A stretch of 64,000 nucleotides of DNA from Pseudocalidococcus azoricus BACA0444 (GCF_031729055.1 NZ_JAVMIP010000002.1:248001-312000), one strand, 5' to 3'; positions 1 through 9,064 are shown, numbered from the stretch's first letter. Program-made: numbers and translations. The notes: generated from the sequence alone by a model not told the origin.

Positions 1-664
1 TGCTGGAACTGGGGAAACCCTCGAAGAAATTACAGATGAAGCCTTTCCGATGGTGATGAGCGGGCCTGGGGCCACAAGTCCACTGCCCTACCACGCGGAT
101 TCTAGTTATTTAGATGATCGCCACCGGCAATTTTTCCAGCAGGTTGATCAGGCCCTTGCTAACTATGCTGAAGGTGAATCATTGCCCCTAATTTTGGGTG
201 GAGTGGTTCGACAAATTTCGTTTTTCCAGGAAGTCTCTCAATACGCAGCGGCTGTTGCTGGCACGATCACGGGTAATTTTGATAAAGCGAGTTTGTCAGA
301 GCTTGCCCCCCAGGTTTACCCCATCTTCCAATCCATTCGGGAAACACGGCGGAGTCAGTCTTTAGAAGAGTTAGCCGCGGCGGTGGATGCTCAACGGGTT
401 GTTTCGACTATCGGTGAAGCCTGGCGATTTGCCCATGAGGGACGGGGGAAAACCCTATTAGTCGAGAAGAATTATCATGAACCGGCAACTGTTTGTGAAG
501 CGGGCCGCCTAGAGTTAGCCGCAGAGCCGGGTGGGGTGGGCATTATGGATGATGCGGTTGATGAGATTATTGAAGTGATCTTGGCGAAAGGGGGAGATGT
601 GCAGTTTGTCGAGGATGGAGCCTTGGCTTTGCACCAAAAAATCGCCCTGATTTTGCGCTATTGA
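1..664 (+). CDS. baeRF family 3-like protein, 5' end outside window
   Basis: The frame is open from the first bases of the window, so this is the C-terminal part of a longer gene and the first internal Met is not its start. The segments HRQFFQQVDQALANY and LPLILGGVVRQISFFQEVS, and the ending with VLAKGGDVQFVEDG, resemble the bacterial archaeo-eukaryotic release factor (baeRF) family 3. That family has the eRF1 domain 2/3 fold and may act on ribosomes, but its function in bacteria is not established. The stop at 662-664 is followed by a 78-base gap to the DUF760 gene on the same strand. The family call is from remembered family patterns. Confidence 0.7.
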   Translation, partial: AGTGETLEEITDEAFPMVMSGPGATSPLPYHADSSYLDDRHRQFFQQVDQALANYAEGESLPLILGGVVRQISFFQEVSQYAAAVAGTITGNFDKASLSELAPQVYPIFQSIRETRRSQSLEELAAAVDAQRVVSTIGEAWRFAHEGRGKTLLVEKNYHEPATVCEAGRLELAAEPGGVGIMDDAVDEIIEVILAKGGDVQFVEDGALALHQKIALILRY

Positions 665-742
665 TCGGCCGAGTCCGTTAAAAACGATGTCATCCCGTTA
701 ACAAAGATGGCAGAATAAGAGTCACGTTAAGCGGAATTGTGT

Positions 743-1096
743 ATGGTCTTTAACTCTGAAAATAGTGAATTCTTCTCCGACGCGACCGAAGAGCACACCA
801 ACAATCTGCTGCTGAAATACCTCCAAAATCAGTCTCCTGAAGTTTTGTCACGGGTGGCCCGCTCTGCTAGCCCAGAAATTCGCCAAATTATTAGTCATAA
901 TGTCCAAGGACTGGTGGGGGGATTACCGTCTGAGGCTTTTAATATTCAAATCACAACGGATCGAGATAACTTAGCGGGTCTGTTAGCCTCGGCGATGATG
1001 ACCGGGTATTTCTTACGCCAAATGGAACAACGGATGGAACTAGAAGCTGGTTTTGCCAGTTCCTTGTCTGTAACCCCCGTTGAGAGTCAAGATTAA
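743..1096 (+). CDS. DUF760 family protein
   Basis: A 117-residue soluble, acidic, mostly helical protein with no signal peptide or membrane segment. The central part (LLLKYLQNQSPEVLSRVA, then SPEIRQIISHNVQGLVGGLP and LLASAMMTGYFLRQMEQRME) matches the DUF760 family of cyanobacteria and plastids, whose function is unknown. I start at the ATG at 743; an in-frame TTG two codons earlier would add only two residues. No strong Shine-Dalgarno sequence precedes either. It lies alone between the baeRF3-like gene and a convergent oxidoreductase. Confidence 0.8.
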   Translation: MVFNSENSEFFSDATEEHTNNLLLKYLQNQSPEVLSRVARSASPEIRQIISHNVQGLVGGLPSEAFNIQITTDRDNLAGLLASAMMTGYFLRQMEQRMELEAGFASSLSVTPVESQD

Positions 1097-1125
1097 GTTG
1101 CATTTTAAGGATTCAGTCAATTCGA

Positions 1126-2667
1126 TCACCGTGCCAGCCAGCGGACTAATTTGAGCAGAGCTTGAGATCCCGGCCTTAGTAGGGTGGCTTGGTAGTAGCG
1201 GTCGGCAGCTTTTTTAAGAATCTCGGCCTGGGTTGGGTAGGGAAAGATGGTTTGGCTAAAGCGAGTTAGTCCCTGGTTTGTGCCCATGGCCTGGGTAATG
1301 TAACTGATCAATTCCCCGGCCCCATGACCGACAATCACCGCCCCCAGAATTCGATCGCAATTGTCACTCAAGACTAATTCTAAAAAACCCTGGGTGTCCC
1401 CCTCCGTCACGGCTCGATCTACGTCTGTAAAGGGAATAGTTAAGACGTTAATTTTAAGATTTTGGGACTTGGCCTGGGCGGCACTGATTCCTACGGAGGC
1501 AATTTCTGGATCTGTATAGGTGACACGGGGAATTAGCAAACGACTGACTTTGCTTCGACCCAGGCCCCAGGGGGAAAACAGAGCATTTTTGATCACAATT
1601 CTGGCTCCGGCATCGGCGGCATGGGTAAATTTCCAGGCCTGGCACACGTCCCCAACGGCAAAAATATGGCTTTGGCTCGTTTGCAGATAATCATTCACGA
1701 CAATACCCCGGCCGGGTTGCACCTCAATTCCAGCCGCTTCTAAATTCAAGGTTTCTAGGTTAGGAGTTCGCCCCGCCGCAATTAAAACTTCATCTACGGT
1801 GACTGATTGAATCTCTGGGTTAGTTTTTGGGGACTGGAACTCAATTTGGGTTTGGTTGGCAGTGGCGATAACTTGGTGAATCTGGGTCGCAGTTTTAATT
1901 TCAATCCCGTCCTGTTGCAGTTGCAATGCAATTAGTTGGGCAGTCTCAAAATCTTCCTGAGGCAAAATCTGTTCTGGGCGTTGGAAAATCGTCACCTGAC
2001 TGCCTAAGCGTTGTAGGGCCTGCCCCAGTTCACAGCCAATCGGCCCGCCGCCAATAATCGCCAGTTTTTGCGGGAGTTCTGTCAGGTTAAAGATGGTTTC
2101 GTTGGTGTAAAAGGGAACTGCCTCCAGGCCGGGGATATGGGGGATTGTGGCCCTCGCTCCGGTGGCAATTACGACCCGTTTGAAGGGCAAAAGTTGCTGT
2201 TGAACCTGGAGATGGTGGGGATCCCGAAATTGGGCAGTCCCGAAAAAGACATCAATCCCGGCCTGGTGGCAGCGTTCTACGGAATCATGGTGGCTAATGT
2301 CGGCCCGGACTTGTCTGACCCGTTCCATTACTTTCGCAAATTCAACAATCGGGGCCTGGGGACAGTGAATCCCAAATCGGGACGCGTTGCGGATCTGATC
2401 AACTTTTCTGGCAACGGCAATTAAGGTTTTTGAGGGGACACAACCCCAATTTAAGCAATCCCCCCCCAGAAGGCTTTGTTCGACTAAGGCAATCTTTAGC
2501 CCTAGCCTTAACTCGGCCGCCCCAATCGCCGTGACTAATCCGGCCGTCCCGCCGCCAATCACCAGGAGGTCATAGCATTTGAGGGGAGTTGGATTAACCC
2601 AGTCAGGAGGATGAACTTGAGCGAGCAGGGACTGGTTAAACGCATCTAAGGGCAGGGGTAAGGACAT
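1126..2667 (-). CDS. FAD/NAD(P) disulfide oxidoreductase (mercuric reductase-like family)
   Basis: A 513-residue class I pyridine nucleotide-disulfide oxidoreductase. It has an FAD-binding GGGTAG near residues 38-43, the redox pair CLNWGC (Cys71/Cys76), an NAD(P)-binding GGGPIGCELG near 206-215, and the second FAD motif IFAVGD. It is often annotated mercuric reductase in cyanobacteria. However, there is no N-terminal metal-binding domain, the C-terminus lacks the vicinal cysteines needed for Hg(II), and the usual His-Pro dyad region reads FPYPTQAE. The substrate is therefore unknown. A leader of about 30 residues precedes the dinucleotide fold. It is convergent with DUF760 and 50 bases upstream of the DUF1997 gene on the same strand. 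Confidence 0.85.
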   Translation of the reverse strand: MSLPLPLDAFNQSLLAQVHPPDWVNPTPLKCYDLLVIGGGTAGLVTAIGAAELRLGLKIALVEQSLLGGDCLNWGCVPSKTLIAVARKVDQIRNASRFGIHCPQAPIVEFAKVMERVRQVRADISHHDSVERCHQAGIDVFFGTAQFRDPHHLQVQQQLLPFKRVVIATGARATIPHIPGLEAVPFYTNETIFNLTELPQKLAIIGGGPIGCELGQALQRLGSQVTIFQRPEQILPQEDFETAQLIALQLQQDGIEIKTATQIHQVIATANQTQIEFQSPKTNPEIQSVTVDEVLIAAGRTPNLETLNLEAAGIEVQPGRGIVVNDYLQTSQSHIFAVGDVCQAWKFTHAADAGARIVIKNALFSPWGLGRSKVSRLLIPRVTYTDPEIASVGISAAQAKSQNLKINVLTIPFTDVDRAVTEGDTQGFLELVLSDNCDRILGAVIVGHGAGELISYITQAMGTNQGLTRFSQTIFPYPTQAEILKKAADRYYQATLLRPGSQALLKLVRWLAR

Positions 2668-2717
2668 TTAAATTCACTCGGACAGTATCGGCACGTTGAT
2701 CAGCCCGAAATAGTGGC

Positions 2718-3302
2718 TCAAACCAGGCCTGGGACAGTCACCATACCCTCTTCGGCGGGGAGTTCGTGGGGGTGTTGCTCCTCCAGCCAGGCCCCATAAT
2801 CGGCCAAAAGTTGGTGCATCAGGCGCTGTTTGATGGTCAGGAGGACACTTTTTAATAGGCCATTGCCCGTGGCTTCCAAAATTGGCAGGGGGGTTAAAGA
2901 TAAGGGGGGCGGCATATCAACACCCACTTTTAAGTCGGCCTGGCCAATCAGTTTAGTTTGGTTGGGGGTGACTTCCGGCCGTAAATAGCCAATCAGATCC
3001 AAACGAAACCGCTGATTGATATAGTCCACCCCGCGAATTTCACAGGCCTTGGAGCGTAGGCGAATACTTCCATCTGCTGCGGCCTTAACTTCCATATCCA
3101 CCACGGGCTGCAAGGTGATCATCAAAAAGTTCACGGGGCGCATTTTTAAACGAAAACAATGTTCCCCCAAAAGCTCGACTCGGGTTGGGTCAGTCAGGGC
3201 ATGGACAAGGCGTTGGGGCTGGCGTAAATAGTGTTGGATGGGGGTAGGATGACTAGGCACATCCAGGGTTACAGTTTGGTTAGCCGTAAAGTGGAGATAC
3301 AT
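2718..3302 (-). CDS. DUF1997 family protein
   Basis: A 194-residue protein if begun at the ATG at 3302 (MYLHFTANQTVTL); the frame stays open further upstream, but the conserved part starts here. Stretches such as YLRQPQRLVHALTDPTRVE, FRLKMRPVNFLMITLQPVVD and LIGYLRPE match DUF1997, a cyanobacterial/plastid family with a START-like beta fold. Some plastid relatives have been linked to cytochrome b6f heme-c insertion, but that role cannot be assigned here. It is transcribed away from pheA, so about 118 bases (3303-3419) hold both promoters. Confidence 0.75.
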   Translation of the reverse strand: MYLHFTANQTVTLDVPSHPTPIQHYLRQPQRLVHALTDPTRVELLGEHCFRLKMRPVNFLMITLQPVVDMEVKAAADGSIRLRSKACEIRGVDYINQRFRLDLIGYLRPEVTPNQTKLIGQADLKVGVDMPPPLSLTPLPILEATGNGLLKSVLLTIKQRLMHQLLADYGAWLEEQHPHELPAEEGMVTVPGLV

Positions 3303-3419
3303 ATAACCTGAGAACCCCTTTAACTTTCTTAACCTAAGTTTACAATATTTCCACAGTGGGCGGTTTATCCCCAACCCAAACTCTAAACAAGCCTTTCACC
3401 TGTTTTGGAACCTTGCCCC

Positions 3420-4292
3420 ATGCCCATCACCCTTGCTCACCTTGGTCCCGCCGGAACCTATGCGGAGATGGCGGCCTTGGCATTTGGAAACACACTCAGT
3501 CTGAAACACCCCGAGACCTTTGATTTACACCCTTATCCGAGTATTGCTCAATCCCTCCAGGCCTTGGATCGGGGTGAGGTTAACTATGCCATTGTCCCCG
3601 TGGAAAATTCCCTCGAGGGCAGCGTCAATATGACCCTTGATACCCTCTGGCAGTTGAAACACATTCAAATTACCCAGGCCCTTGTCTTGCCAATCTCCCA
3701 TGCTTTTGTAACCCAGGCCAGCGATTTAACAAAAGTTCAAAAAGTTTATTCACATCCCCAAGCCCTTGGTCAATGCCAGCCCTGGTTACAGGAGTTTTTA
3801 CCCCAAGCTAGCCAGATTCCCACCAATTCCACCAGCGCGGCCCTGGCCTATCCCGCCACCGATCCCACTACTGCTGCCATTACCTCCATGCGGGCGGCCC
3901 AACTCCACAACCTGCCGATCCTTGCCCACGATATTCAAGCCTATCCCCACACTGGCGATGCCCCGATAAACTGTACCCGCTTTTGGGTGATGAAACCCCG
4001 AGAGAGCGACGGCTGGCCCCAGGCCGGTGATAGCCATACCTCCTTGGCCTTTAGTTTGCCCAAAAATCGTCCCGGAGCATTGGTGCAGGCCCTCTTGATT
4101 TTTGCCGAGCGCAATATTAACCTCAGTCGAATTGAATCCCGGCCCAGTAAACGTAGCTTGGGAGATTATTTATTTTTCTTAGACTTAGAAGTTGGCGAGA
4201 ATGTGGAGATTATCCATACCGCCCTGGAGGAACTTCAAACCCGCACAGAAGTCCTGCACGTTTGGGGTAGCTATTCCCTGGCAATGGTGTAA
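3420..4292 (+). CDS. pheA: prephenate dehydratase
   Basis: A 290-residue monofunctional enzyme converting prephenate to phenylpyruvate in phenylalanine synthesis. The N-terminal catalytic domain (about 1-190) starts with LGPAGTYAEMAA and contains VPVENSLEGSVNMTLD and NCTRFWVM, whose Thr-Arg-Phe is the catalytic signature. An ACT regulatory domain follows (about 200-285) with LSRIESRPSKR, the phenylalanine-binding ESRP motif, so feedback inhibition by Phe is expected. The ATG at 3420 is preferred to an upstream in-frame TTG because it sits directly before the conserved start. The cytochrome b561 gene follows after 25 bases. Confidence 0.95.
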   Translation: MPITLAHLGPAGTYAEMAALAFGNTLSLKHPETFDLHPYPSIAQSLQALDRGEVNYAIVPVENSLEGSVNMTLDTLWQLKHIQITQALVLPISHAFVTQASDLTKVQKVYSHPQALGQCQPWLQEFLPQASQIPTNSTSAALAYPATDPTTAAITSMRAAQLHNLPILAHDIQAYPHTGDAPINCTRFWVMKPRESDGWPQAGDSHTSLAFSLPKNRPGALVQALLIFAERNINLSRIESRPSKRSLGDYLFFLDLEVGENVEIIHTALEELQTRTEVLHVWGSYSLAMV

Positions 4293-4317
4293 CGAACTAA
4301 GGAGGCTTGCTGACGAT

Positions 4318-4866
4318 ATGGCCCAGTGGTTGACGGTCAAAACCCGTGTCAATTCTGCCTTTCAATTATTAATGTCTTTCCATTGGGCCATGTACTGGTG
4401 CTTCCTGATTTTGTTTACCACAGGCACGATTATGGCCCGCCTAACCCGTGGAACCCCTGGCCGCAGCGAAATGTATGACTTCCATAAGGGCCTGGGGGTG
4501 ATTGTTTTACTCCTTCTGGTGGCCCGGTTCCTGGTCTTGCTGCGGGTCTGGTGGCGCAAATATACCAAACAGTTACCCAAGTTCTCCCCGGCCTGGTGGC
4601 AGAAGTTTTTACTCCATTGCCTCCTCTATCTGCTTATGGTGGTTGTGCCCTTAAGTGGGTTGTTGTTTTCCAACTCTCGCCGGAGTGGTTCTGTGCAAGT
4701 ATTTGGAATTACCCTACCGGATCTATTCCCCGTTAATCCTCAAGCGGTGGAGTTGGGCCAGGACTTGCATTTTTGGTTGGCCTACACCTTTTTGCTGACC
4801 ATTGTGGTTCACGTTATGGCCCAGAAAAAATTTGTCCAGGCCCAGTGGCGGCGATATTTTACTTAA
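4318..4866 (+). CDS. cytochrome b561 family protein
   Basis: A 182-residue membrane protein with about four transmembrane helices. His residues lie in positions typical of diheme b561 proteins: FHWAMYW early, DFHKGLGV, and late HFWLAYTFLLTIVVHVMAQ. Such proteins pass electrons across or within the membrane using two b hemes; the partner is not evident here. The ATG at 4318 is chosen because a strong AAGGAGG ribosome-binding site lies about 13 bases upstream. It is probably co-transcribed with pheA (25-base gap), although no functional link is obvious. Confidence 0.85.
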   Translation: MAQWLTVKTRVNSAFQLLMSFHWAMYWCFLILFTTGTIMARLTRGTPGRSEMYDFHKGLGVIVLLLLVARFLVLLRVWWRKYTKQLPKFSPAWWQKFLLHCLLYLLMVVVPLSGLLFSNSRRSGSVQVFGITLPDLFPVNPQAVELGQDLHFWLAYTFLLTIVVHVMAQKKFVQAQWRRYFT

Positions 4867-4990
4867 GAGAGTGTGGACAAGCCCCTAGGTAAAATTACTG
4901 ATCCAGTTAAATATTTTTTAGGGATATGATTGACTACACCCCCTACAATCGAAGAAACCACTGAGTATTTATACGGACTAACCCAGGCCA

Positions 4991-5275
4991 ATGCAAACCA
5001 CTGACACCCAAGACTACCCCCTTCTTTCCGAACGTGAATTACAGGTGATTGAATTAGTGGCGGCGGGATTGACCAATCAAGAAATTGCCGTGGAACTGGA
5101 CATCAGCAAACGTACCGTTGACAACCACATCAGCAATATTCTCACCAAAACTAAAACCGATAATCGGGTTGCCCTTGTCCGCTGGGCCTTGCAATGGGGG
5201 AAGGTTTGTTTAGATCATGTTAACTGTTGTCCATTGCCCACCCGCTCCCCTCTTGTGAATGAATCCCAGGCCTAG
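4991..5275 (+). CDS. pedR: LuxR-type regulator PedR
   Basis: A 94-residue, stand-alone LuxR/GerE helix-turn-helix protein with no receiver domain. LTNQEIAVELDISKRTVDNH is the DNA-binding motif, and the part after it (RVALVRWALQWGKVCLD, then CC) matches cyanobacterial PedR (ssl0564 of Synechocystis). PedR senses photosynthetic electron transport through thioredoxin-dependent reduction of a cysteine and adjusts light-responsive genes. Cysteines lie in the tail at about residues 74, 79 and 80. The gene stands alone on the plus strand with about 124 bases upstream. Identity rests on the whole-length pattern and small size. Confidence 0.85.
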   Translation: MQTTDTQDYPLLSERELQVIELVAAGLTNQEIAVELDISKRTVDNHISNILTKTKTDNRVALVRWALQWGKVCLDHVNCCPLPTRSPLVNESQA

Positions 5276-5338
5276 GATTGGGGATTGTTCCTGAAGATTA
5301 GGACTGAGCGGCGGGGGGCAAGGTTTGGTGAAATTGGC

Positions 5339-5611
5339 ATGGTTGTTAGCCCCTCAACTCCCTTAAGCTGTCCCCAACTCCCCCTAGCGGTCTATCGGGA
5401 AGTCCAAGCCCATCTCCAACAATTACCCGGAGTTACGGTCGAGCTTTTACCCCCCTTGCCCGGCCCCTTTGATTACCTGGCCAGTCAAATTGGTGGCATC
5501 CAAATTCACGCCCCAGAGAGTTTATCGGCTGCGGATGCCCAATATGTCCAAAACATCCTCGACTATTACGCCCAACAGTTCGGGGCCTGGCAACCCTATG
5601 GAGAAAGCTAG
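5339..5611 (+). CDS. small conserved hypothetical protein upstream of Get3-like gene
   Basis: A 90-residue soluble protein if begun at the ATG at 5339; the open frame extends to 5285 but the extra residues look non-coding. I do not recognise a named domain. The readable part (LAVYREVQAHLQQLPGV, then PFDYLASQIGGIQIHAP and AADAQYVQNILDYYAQQFG) looks like a small alpha/beta fold. The stop is two bases before the ATG of the Get3-like gene, so the two are almost certainly one transcript and may work together. Confidence 0.65.
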   Translation: MVVSPSTPLSCPQLPLAVYREVQAHLQQLPGVTVELLPPLPGPFDYLASQIGGIQIHAPESLSAADAQYVQNILDYYAQQFGAWQPYGES

Positions 5612-5613
5612 TT

Positions 5614-6702
5614 ATGCCCAAGGTAGTGGCCTTTTTAGGCAATGACATTGAACCCACCGCCTATGCAATCGCCCAAGGCCATGCCCAGGCCGGCCAAAAG
5701 ACTTTAATCCTTGTGCCCACCCCTGGCATCCGGTTCAAATATCTTTGTGGCAGTGAGTTTACGCAGGAACCAACACCTCTGACCCAAAACCTAGATATTG
5801 TCGAACTGCGGGCCATTCATAGCTTGGGGGGGGCCTGGGACGAGTTGCGGAAATTGATTCGAGATTATGTCCCCGCTGATGTCCTCGGCAGTGAGGTCTA
5901 TGCCGGAGAATTGATGGTCTTACCGGGAATGGATTTATTTCTCACCCTCAATGCCCTCCGTCAGCACTATCAGAGTGGTGCTTACGATGTCCTCGTTTAT
6001 GCCGGAGCTGATCCAACCACGACGCTGCGATTTATTGGCTTGCCCCATGCCGTGGCCTGGTACTATCGGCGCTTTGGTGGCATTTTAGAAGACCTAGACC
6101 CCGTGAAAATTGCCAATGCCATGGGGGGGCCAATTGCAACTGCCCTGTTAGCGGCCAACTTTGATCCTCAAAAATTTTCTACGGCCCTCAGTCAAGGTAA
6201 AGAATGGGTCGCAAAAGGCTTAAGGGCTGTCGCAGATCCTCAACAATTGCAGGTTTATTTAGTCACCACCCCGGATCCCATTGCCATTAAACAGGTTCAG
6301 TGGTTGTGGGGAGCCAGTCAACAAGTTCAAGTCCCAATTGCCCAAGTCTTGGTGCCAATGATTAACCCGGCGGCAATTGAGGACATAACGGCTGCCTTTA
6401 GCCCCCTGGCTGTCCAAGGTTTAAGGGGTAATGACCGGGGCCTGGTTGATGTGGCTAGCCTGCCCAATTTAGACACCCCCCTCAAGGCTCCCCCCTGCCA
6501 AGACATTGATGTTAGCCAGCGACAAATTAAGGTCTTTTTACCTGGCCTGGCAAAACAAGACGTGAAACTGACCCAATTTAACGGTGAAATTACCATTGAA
6601 GCAGCGGATCAGCGCCGACATATACAACTCCCCCCCGAGTTACAAAATCAGCCTGTCACCGCTGGTAAGTTTGAAGCTCCCTATTTAGTAATCAGCTTTT
6701 AA
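5614..6702 (+). CDS. Get3/ArsA-fold protein with degenerate P-loop and C-terminal Hsp20-like domain
   Basis: A 362-residue homologue of the cyanobacterial/plastid Get3d (NosAFP-like) branch of the Get3/ArsA ATPases. Most of the fold is recognisable: ELMVLPGMDLFLTLNALRQ, YDVLVYAGADPTTTLRFIGLP and VYLVTTPDPIAIKQVQWLWG. The usual N-terminal deviant Walker A (GKGGxGKT) is replaced by FLGNDIEPTAYAIAQ, with no P-loop lysine, so ATP hydrolysis as in Get3 is unlikely. The last 80 or so residues (from QRQIKVFLPG) resemble the alpha-crystallin/Hsp20-like domain of Get3d. It may bind hydrophobic clients rather than act as an ATPase. It is coupled to the small gene two bases upstream. Confidence 0.75.
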   Translation: MPKVVAFLGNDIEPTAYAIAQGHAQAGQKTLILVPTPGIRFKYLCGSEFTQEPTPLTQNLDIVELRAIHSLGGAWDELRKLIRDYVPADVLGSEVYAGELMVLPGMDLFLTLNALRQHYQSGAYDVLVYAGADPTTTLRFIGLPHAVAWYYRRFGGILEDLDPVKIANAMGGPIATALLAANFDPQKFSTALSQGKEWVAKGLRAVADPQQLQVYLVTTPDPIAIKQVQWLWGASQQVQVPIAQVLVPMINPAAIEDITAAFSPLAVQGLRGNDRGLVDVASLPNLDTPLKAPPCQDIDVSQRQIKVFLPGLAKQDVKLTQFNGEITIEAADQRRHIQLPPELQNQPVTAGKFEAPYLVISF

Positions 6703-6712
6703 GTCCTTTAAC

Positions 6713-9061
6713 TCAGGATCGTGGCTGGTAGCGTTGGAGTGTCTCCCAAGTGCGACCTAATGCTTCGGGGGTGACGGAAATACCATCAATGCCCAACCCT
6801 ACCAGCCATTCCACCCAATCGGGATAGACACTGGCTGCTTCCCCGCACAAACTACAGGCCAGGCCAAGTCGTTGCGCCGTCTGAATCAGTTGGCCAATGG
6901 CGGCTTTGACGGCCGGATGATTCTCATTCAACTGCTGGCCGAGGTGGGAATGCTCCCGATCTACCCCCAACATTAATTGGGTCAAGTCATTACTACCAAT
7001 GGAAATCCCCTTCACCCCCAGGCCGGCTAAATCTGTCAACATAAACAAAATTCCTGGCACTTCCGCCATCACCCACAGCTCAAAATCTGGAACACGGGAG
7101 ATTCCGGCTAAATTCAGTTGTTCCTGACAAAAGGCGACTTCTTCACAACTGCGGACGAAAGGTAAGACAAAGCGCATTGGGCTGGGATGCCGCTGGTGAA
7201 TTTGTTTTAGGGTCGCCAGTTCCAGTTGGAATAATTCCGGGTACAAACAACTGCGGGCCACACCCCGTAACCCCAAAACTGGATTTTCTTCATCCGGTTC
7301 ATATTGGTTGCCCCCGACTAACCCCCGTAGTTCATGGGAGCGTAAATCTAGGGAACGATAAAAAATTGGCCGGGGGGCAAAGGCCGCAAAGAAGGGTTCT
7401 AAGCCCTGCCTAAACCGAGCTTGAAGTTGGGCCTGGCGATTTTCTCTAAACCAGAGAGTGGGATGTTGTCCGCCCAAACGTTCCAAAAAAATGTTTTCTG
7501 AGCGCAATAGGCCAACCCCGGCGATGGGCAGCTTGGGTAACTGTTCTAGGGCCTGGGCCTGGCTGAGGTTGACATAGAGTTGCGTCCGAAGGGCTGGCCT
7601 GGGGGTAGGCGGCGGTGGGCCGGGAGGTGGGGCAAAACGGACTGGCGGCCTGAGTTGGAGAACCGGCGTTATTTCCGTGACATGGGCAACATGACCCGTT
7701 TGACCATCAAGGTATAAAACATCCCCATTGCGAATGTTCCGAGTCGCGTCCAAGACCCCAATCACCGCTGGTAGCCCCAATTCTCGTGCCAAAATTGCCC
7801 CATGAGATGCCAGGCCGCCCCGTTCACAGACCAGGCCCGCCGCCCCCCGCAACCTCGGCAACCATTCTGGATTAACGTTGACAACAACCCAAATAAATCC
7901 CGACTGCTGACTACTAAAATCAGGAGCGGCCATGGATTCTGTGATCACGAGGGCTGGGCCTAAGGCTTGGCCAGGTGTGGCGATGATCCCAGTGGCTAAG
8001 GGTTTGAGGTGGAGTTGGTGGGAGTTTGGCGGATGTTCGGGTAACTGGTCACTCACGCGGCTAATCTGGGCCAGGCCGGGTTCTGTCGGAATCTGCCAAC
8101 CGTAGCACAATGGTTTTGGTTGAATTGATAGGGGAAGGGTACTGAGGAGTTGGGTCAGGTTTTCTAGGTGGTCATCTCTCAAGATCATGCCCTGGTCTAT
8201 GGTTGCCGGGAGGGGTATGAGGGTGACTCCCAGGCCTGGGGTGAGGGTGTTGGCATGATCTTTTTGGCCCAGGTGAGTCTGGCGGAGTTTGAAGGTAGTG
8301 GCCTCCAAGTCATAGCGGTCAGGGGTCATGGTCGTCTCGCCATCGGCCAATTCAGAAACAGCCGTGATGTGCCAGACCCCAGCAGCAAAGGTGGCGCAAC
8401 CTGTGGCAATACAAGGGACAACCGACTGAATTAACACCTCCAGGCCCAGGTCAAGGGGATTAATCTGCCGTTGCTGCCATTGGATGAGCGCGCGGGCCTG
8501 GAACAGTTGGCCAAAGAGTTGCCCAAGGCCAGGGGATAGTTGACTCACTTCGACCACCAATCCCGGCCAAAAATCAGGGGGAAACTGTTGCTCAGGACTG
8601 GGGTGGCTGAGATAGGGAATCAGGCGTAAATAGCCACAGTCCCAGGCCTGGATCACCTGTATTAACGGCTCTAACTCAGCAATTGGGAATTCTGGCAATC
8701 GAGTTTGTAACTGTTGGGCGGCCTGTTGCCAAGAAAAATCAGTCGATTGATCCCTGATAGTGGCTTGCAAATTAGTCCAGGGCTTCCTGAGATTGGCTCG
8801 GTAAACCTCCCAGGCCCCGTTGAGTAAAATCGCACTGGCCGCCAATTTCACCCGATGCTGCTCAAGATGGAAGAGATGTTGTAACTGCGGATTCAGGAGG
8901 ATTTGCCCCGCCGCGCCTTGGTTCAGGCAATCCTGACATTGAGCCTCACTCCTGACCAGGCCGGGGGCCAAACATTGACAATCTTGATCGAGTTGCAAAA
9001 ATGCGATTGTCACAGGCCCTAACTCAGAGTCGCCACAACAAGAGATTTTAAATCCCGACAC
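6713..9061 (-). CDS. PEP-utilizing enzyme (phosphoenolpyruvate synthase-like) without a normal ATP-grasp domain
   Basis: A 782-residue protein. The C-terminal half has a phosphohistidine domain (GGLASHGAILARELGLPAV, with the swivelling His). A PEP/pyruvate TIM barrel follows, with GLLRSENIFLE, FYRSLDLRSHELRGL, VMAEVPGILF, GISIGSNDLTQ and the catalytic-Cys motif SLCGEAAS. This matches PEP synthase and pyruvate-phosphate dikinase. The N-terminal half is not a standard ATP-grasp domain; only a weak TPDRYDLEATTF stretch recalls one. A cysteine-rich start (CCGDSE, CQC, CQDC) is unusual. It may be the product cyanobacteria annotate as ppsA, or a regulatory relative. It ends three bases from the spoT stop region and both run on the minus strand, so an operon is likely. 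Confidence 0.75.
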   Translation of the reverse strand: MSGFKISCCGDSELGPVTIAFLQLDQDCQCLAPGLVRSEAQCQDCLNQGAAGQILLNPQLQHLFHLEQHRVKLAASAILLNGAWEVYRANLRKPWTNLQATIRDQSTDFSWQQAAQQLQTRLPEFPIAELEPLIQVIQAWDCGYLRLIPYLSHPSPEQQFPPDFWPGLVVEVSQLSPGLGQLFGQLFQARALIQWQQRQINPLDLGLEVLIQSVVPCIATGCATFAAGVWHITAVSELADGETTMTPDRYDLEATTFKLRQTHLGQKDHANTLTPGLGVTLIPLPATIDQGMILRDDHLENLTQLLSTLPLSIQPKPLCYGWQIPTEPGLAQISRVSDQLPEHPPNSHQLHLKPLATGIIATPGQALGPALVITESMAAPDFSSQQSGFIWVVVNVNPEWLPRLRGAAGLVCERGGLASHGAILARELGLPAVIGVLDATRNIRNGDVLYLDGQTGHVAHVTEITPVLQLRPPVRFAPPPGPPPPTPRPALRTQLYVNLSQAQALEQLPKLPIAGVGLLRSENIFLERLGGQHPTLWFRENRQAQLQARFRQGLEPFFAAFAPRPIFYRSLDLRSHELRGLVGGNQYEPDEENPVLGLRGVARSCLYPELFQLELATLKQIHQRHPSPMRFVLPFVRSCEEVAFCQEQLNLAGISRVPDFELWVMAEVPGILFMLTDLAGLGVKGISIGSNDLTQLMLGVDREHSHLGQQLNENHPAVKAAIGQLIQTAQRLGLACSLCGEAASVYPDWVEWLVGLGIDGISVTPEALGRTWETLQRYQPRS

Positions 9062-9064
9062 AGA

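Noticed and set aside
1126..2667. Mercuric reductase as a specific name
   Set aside because: The C-terminal vicinal cysteines and metal-binding domain needed for Hg(II) reduction are absent.
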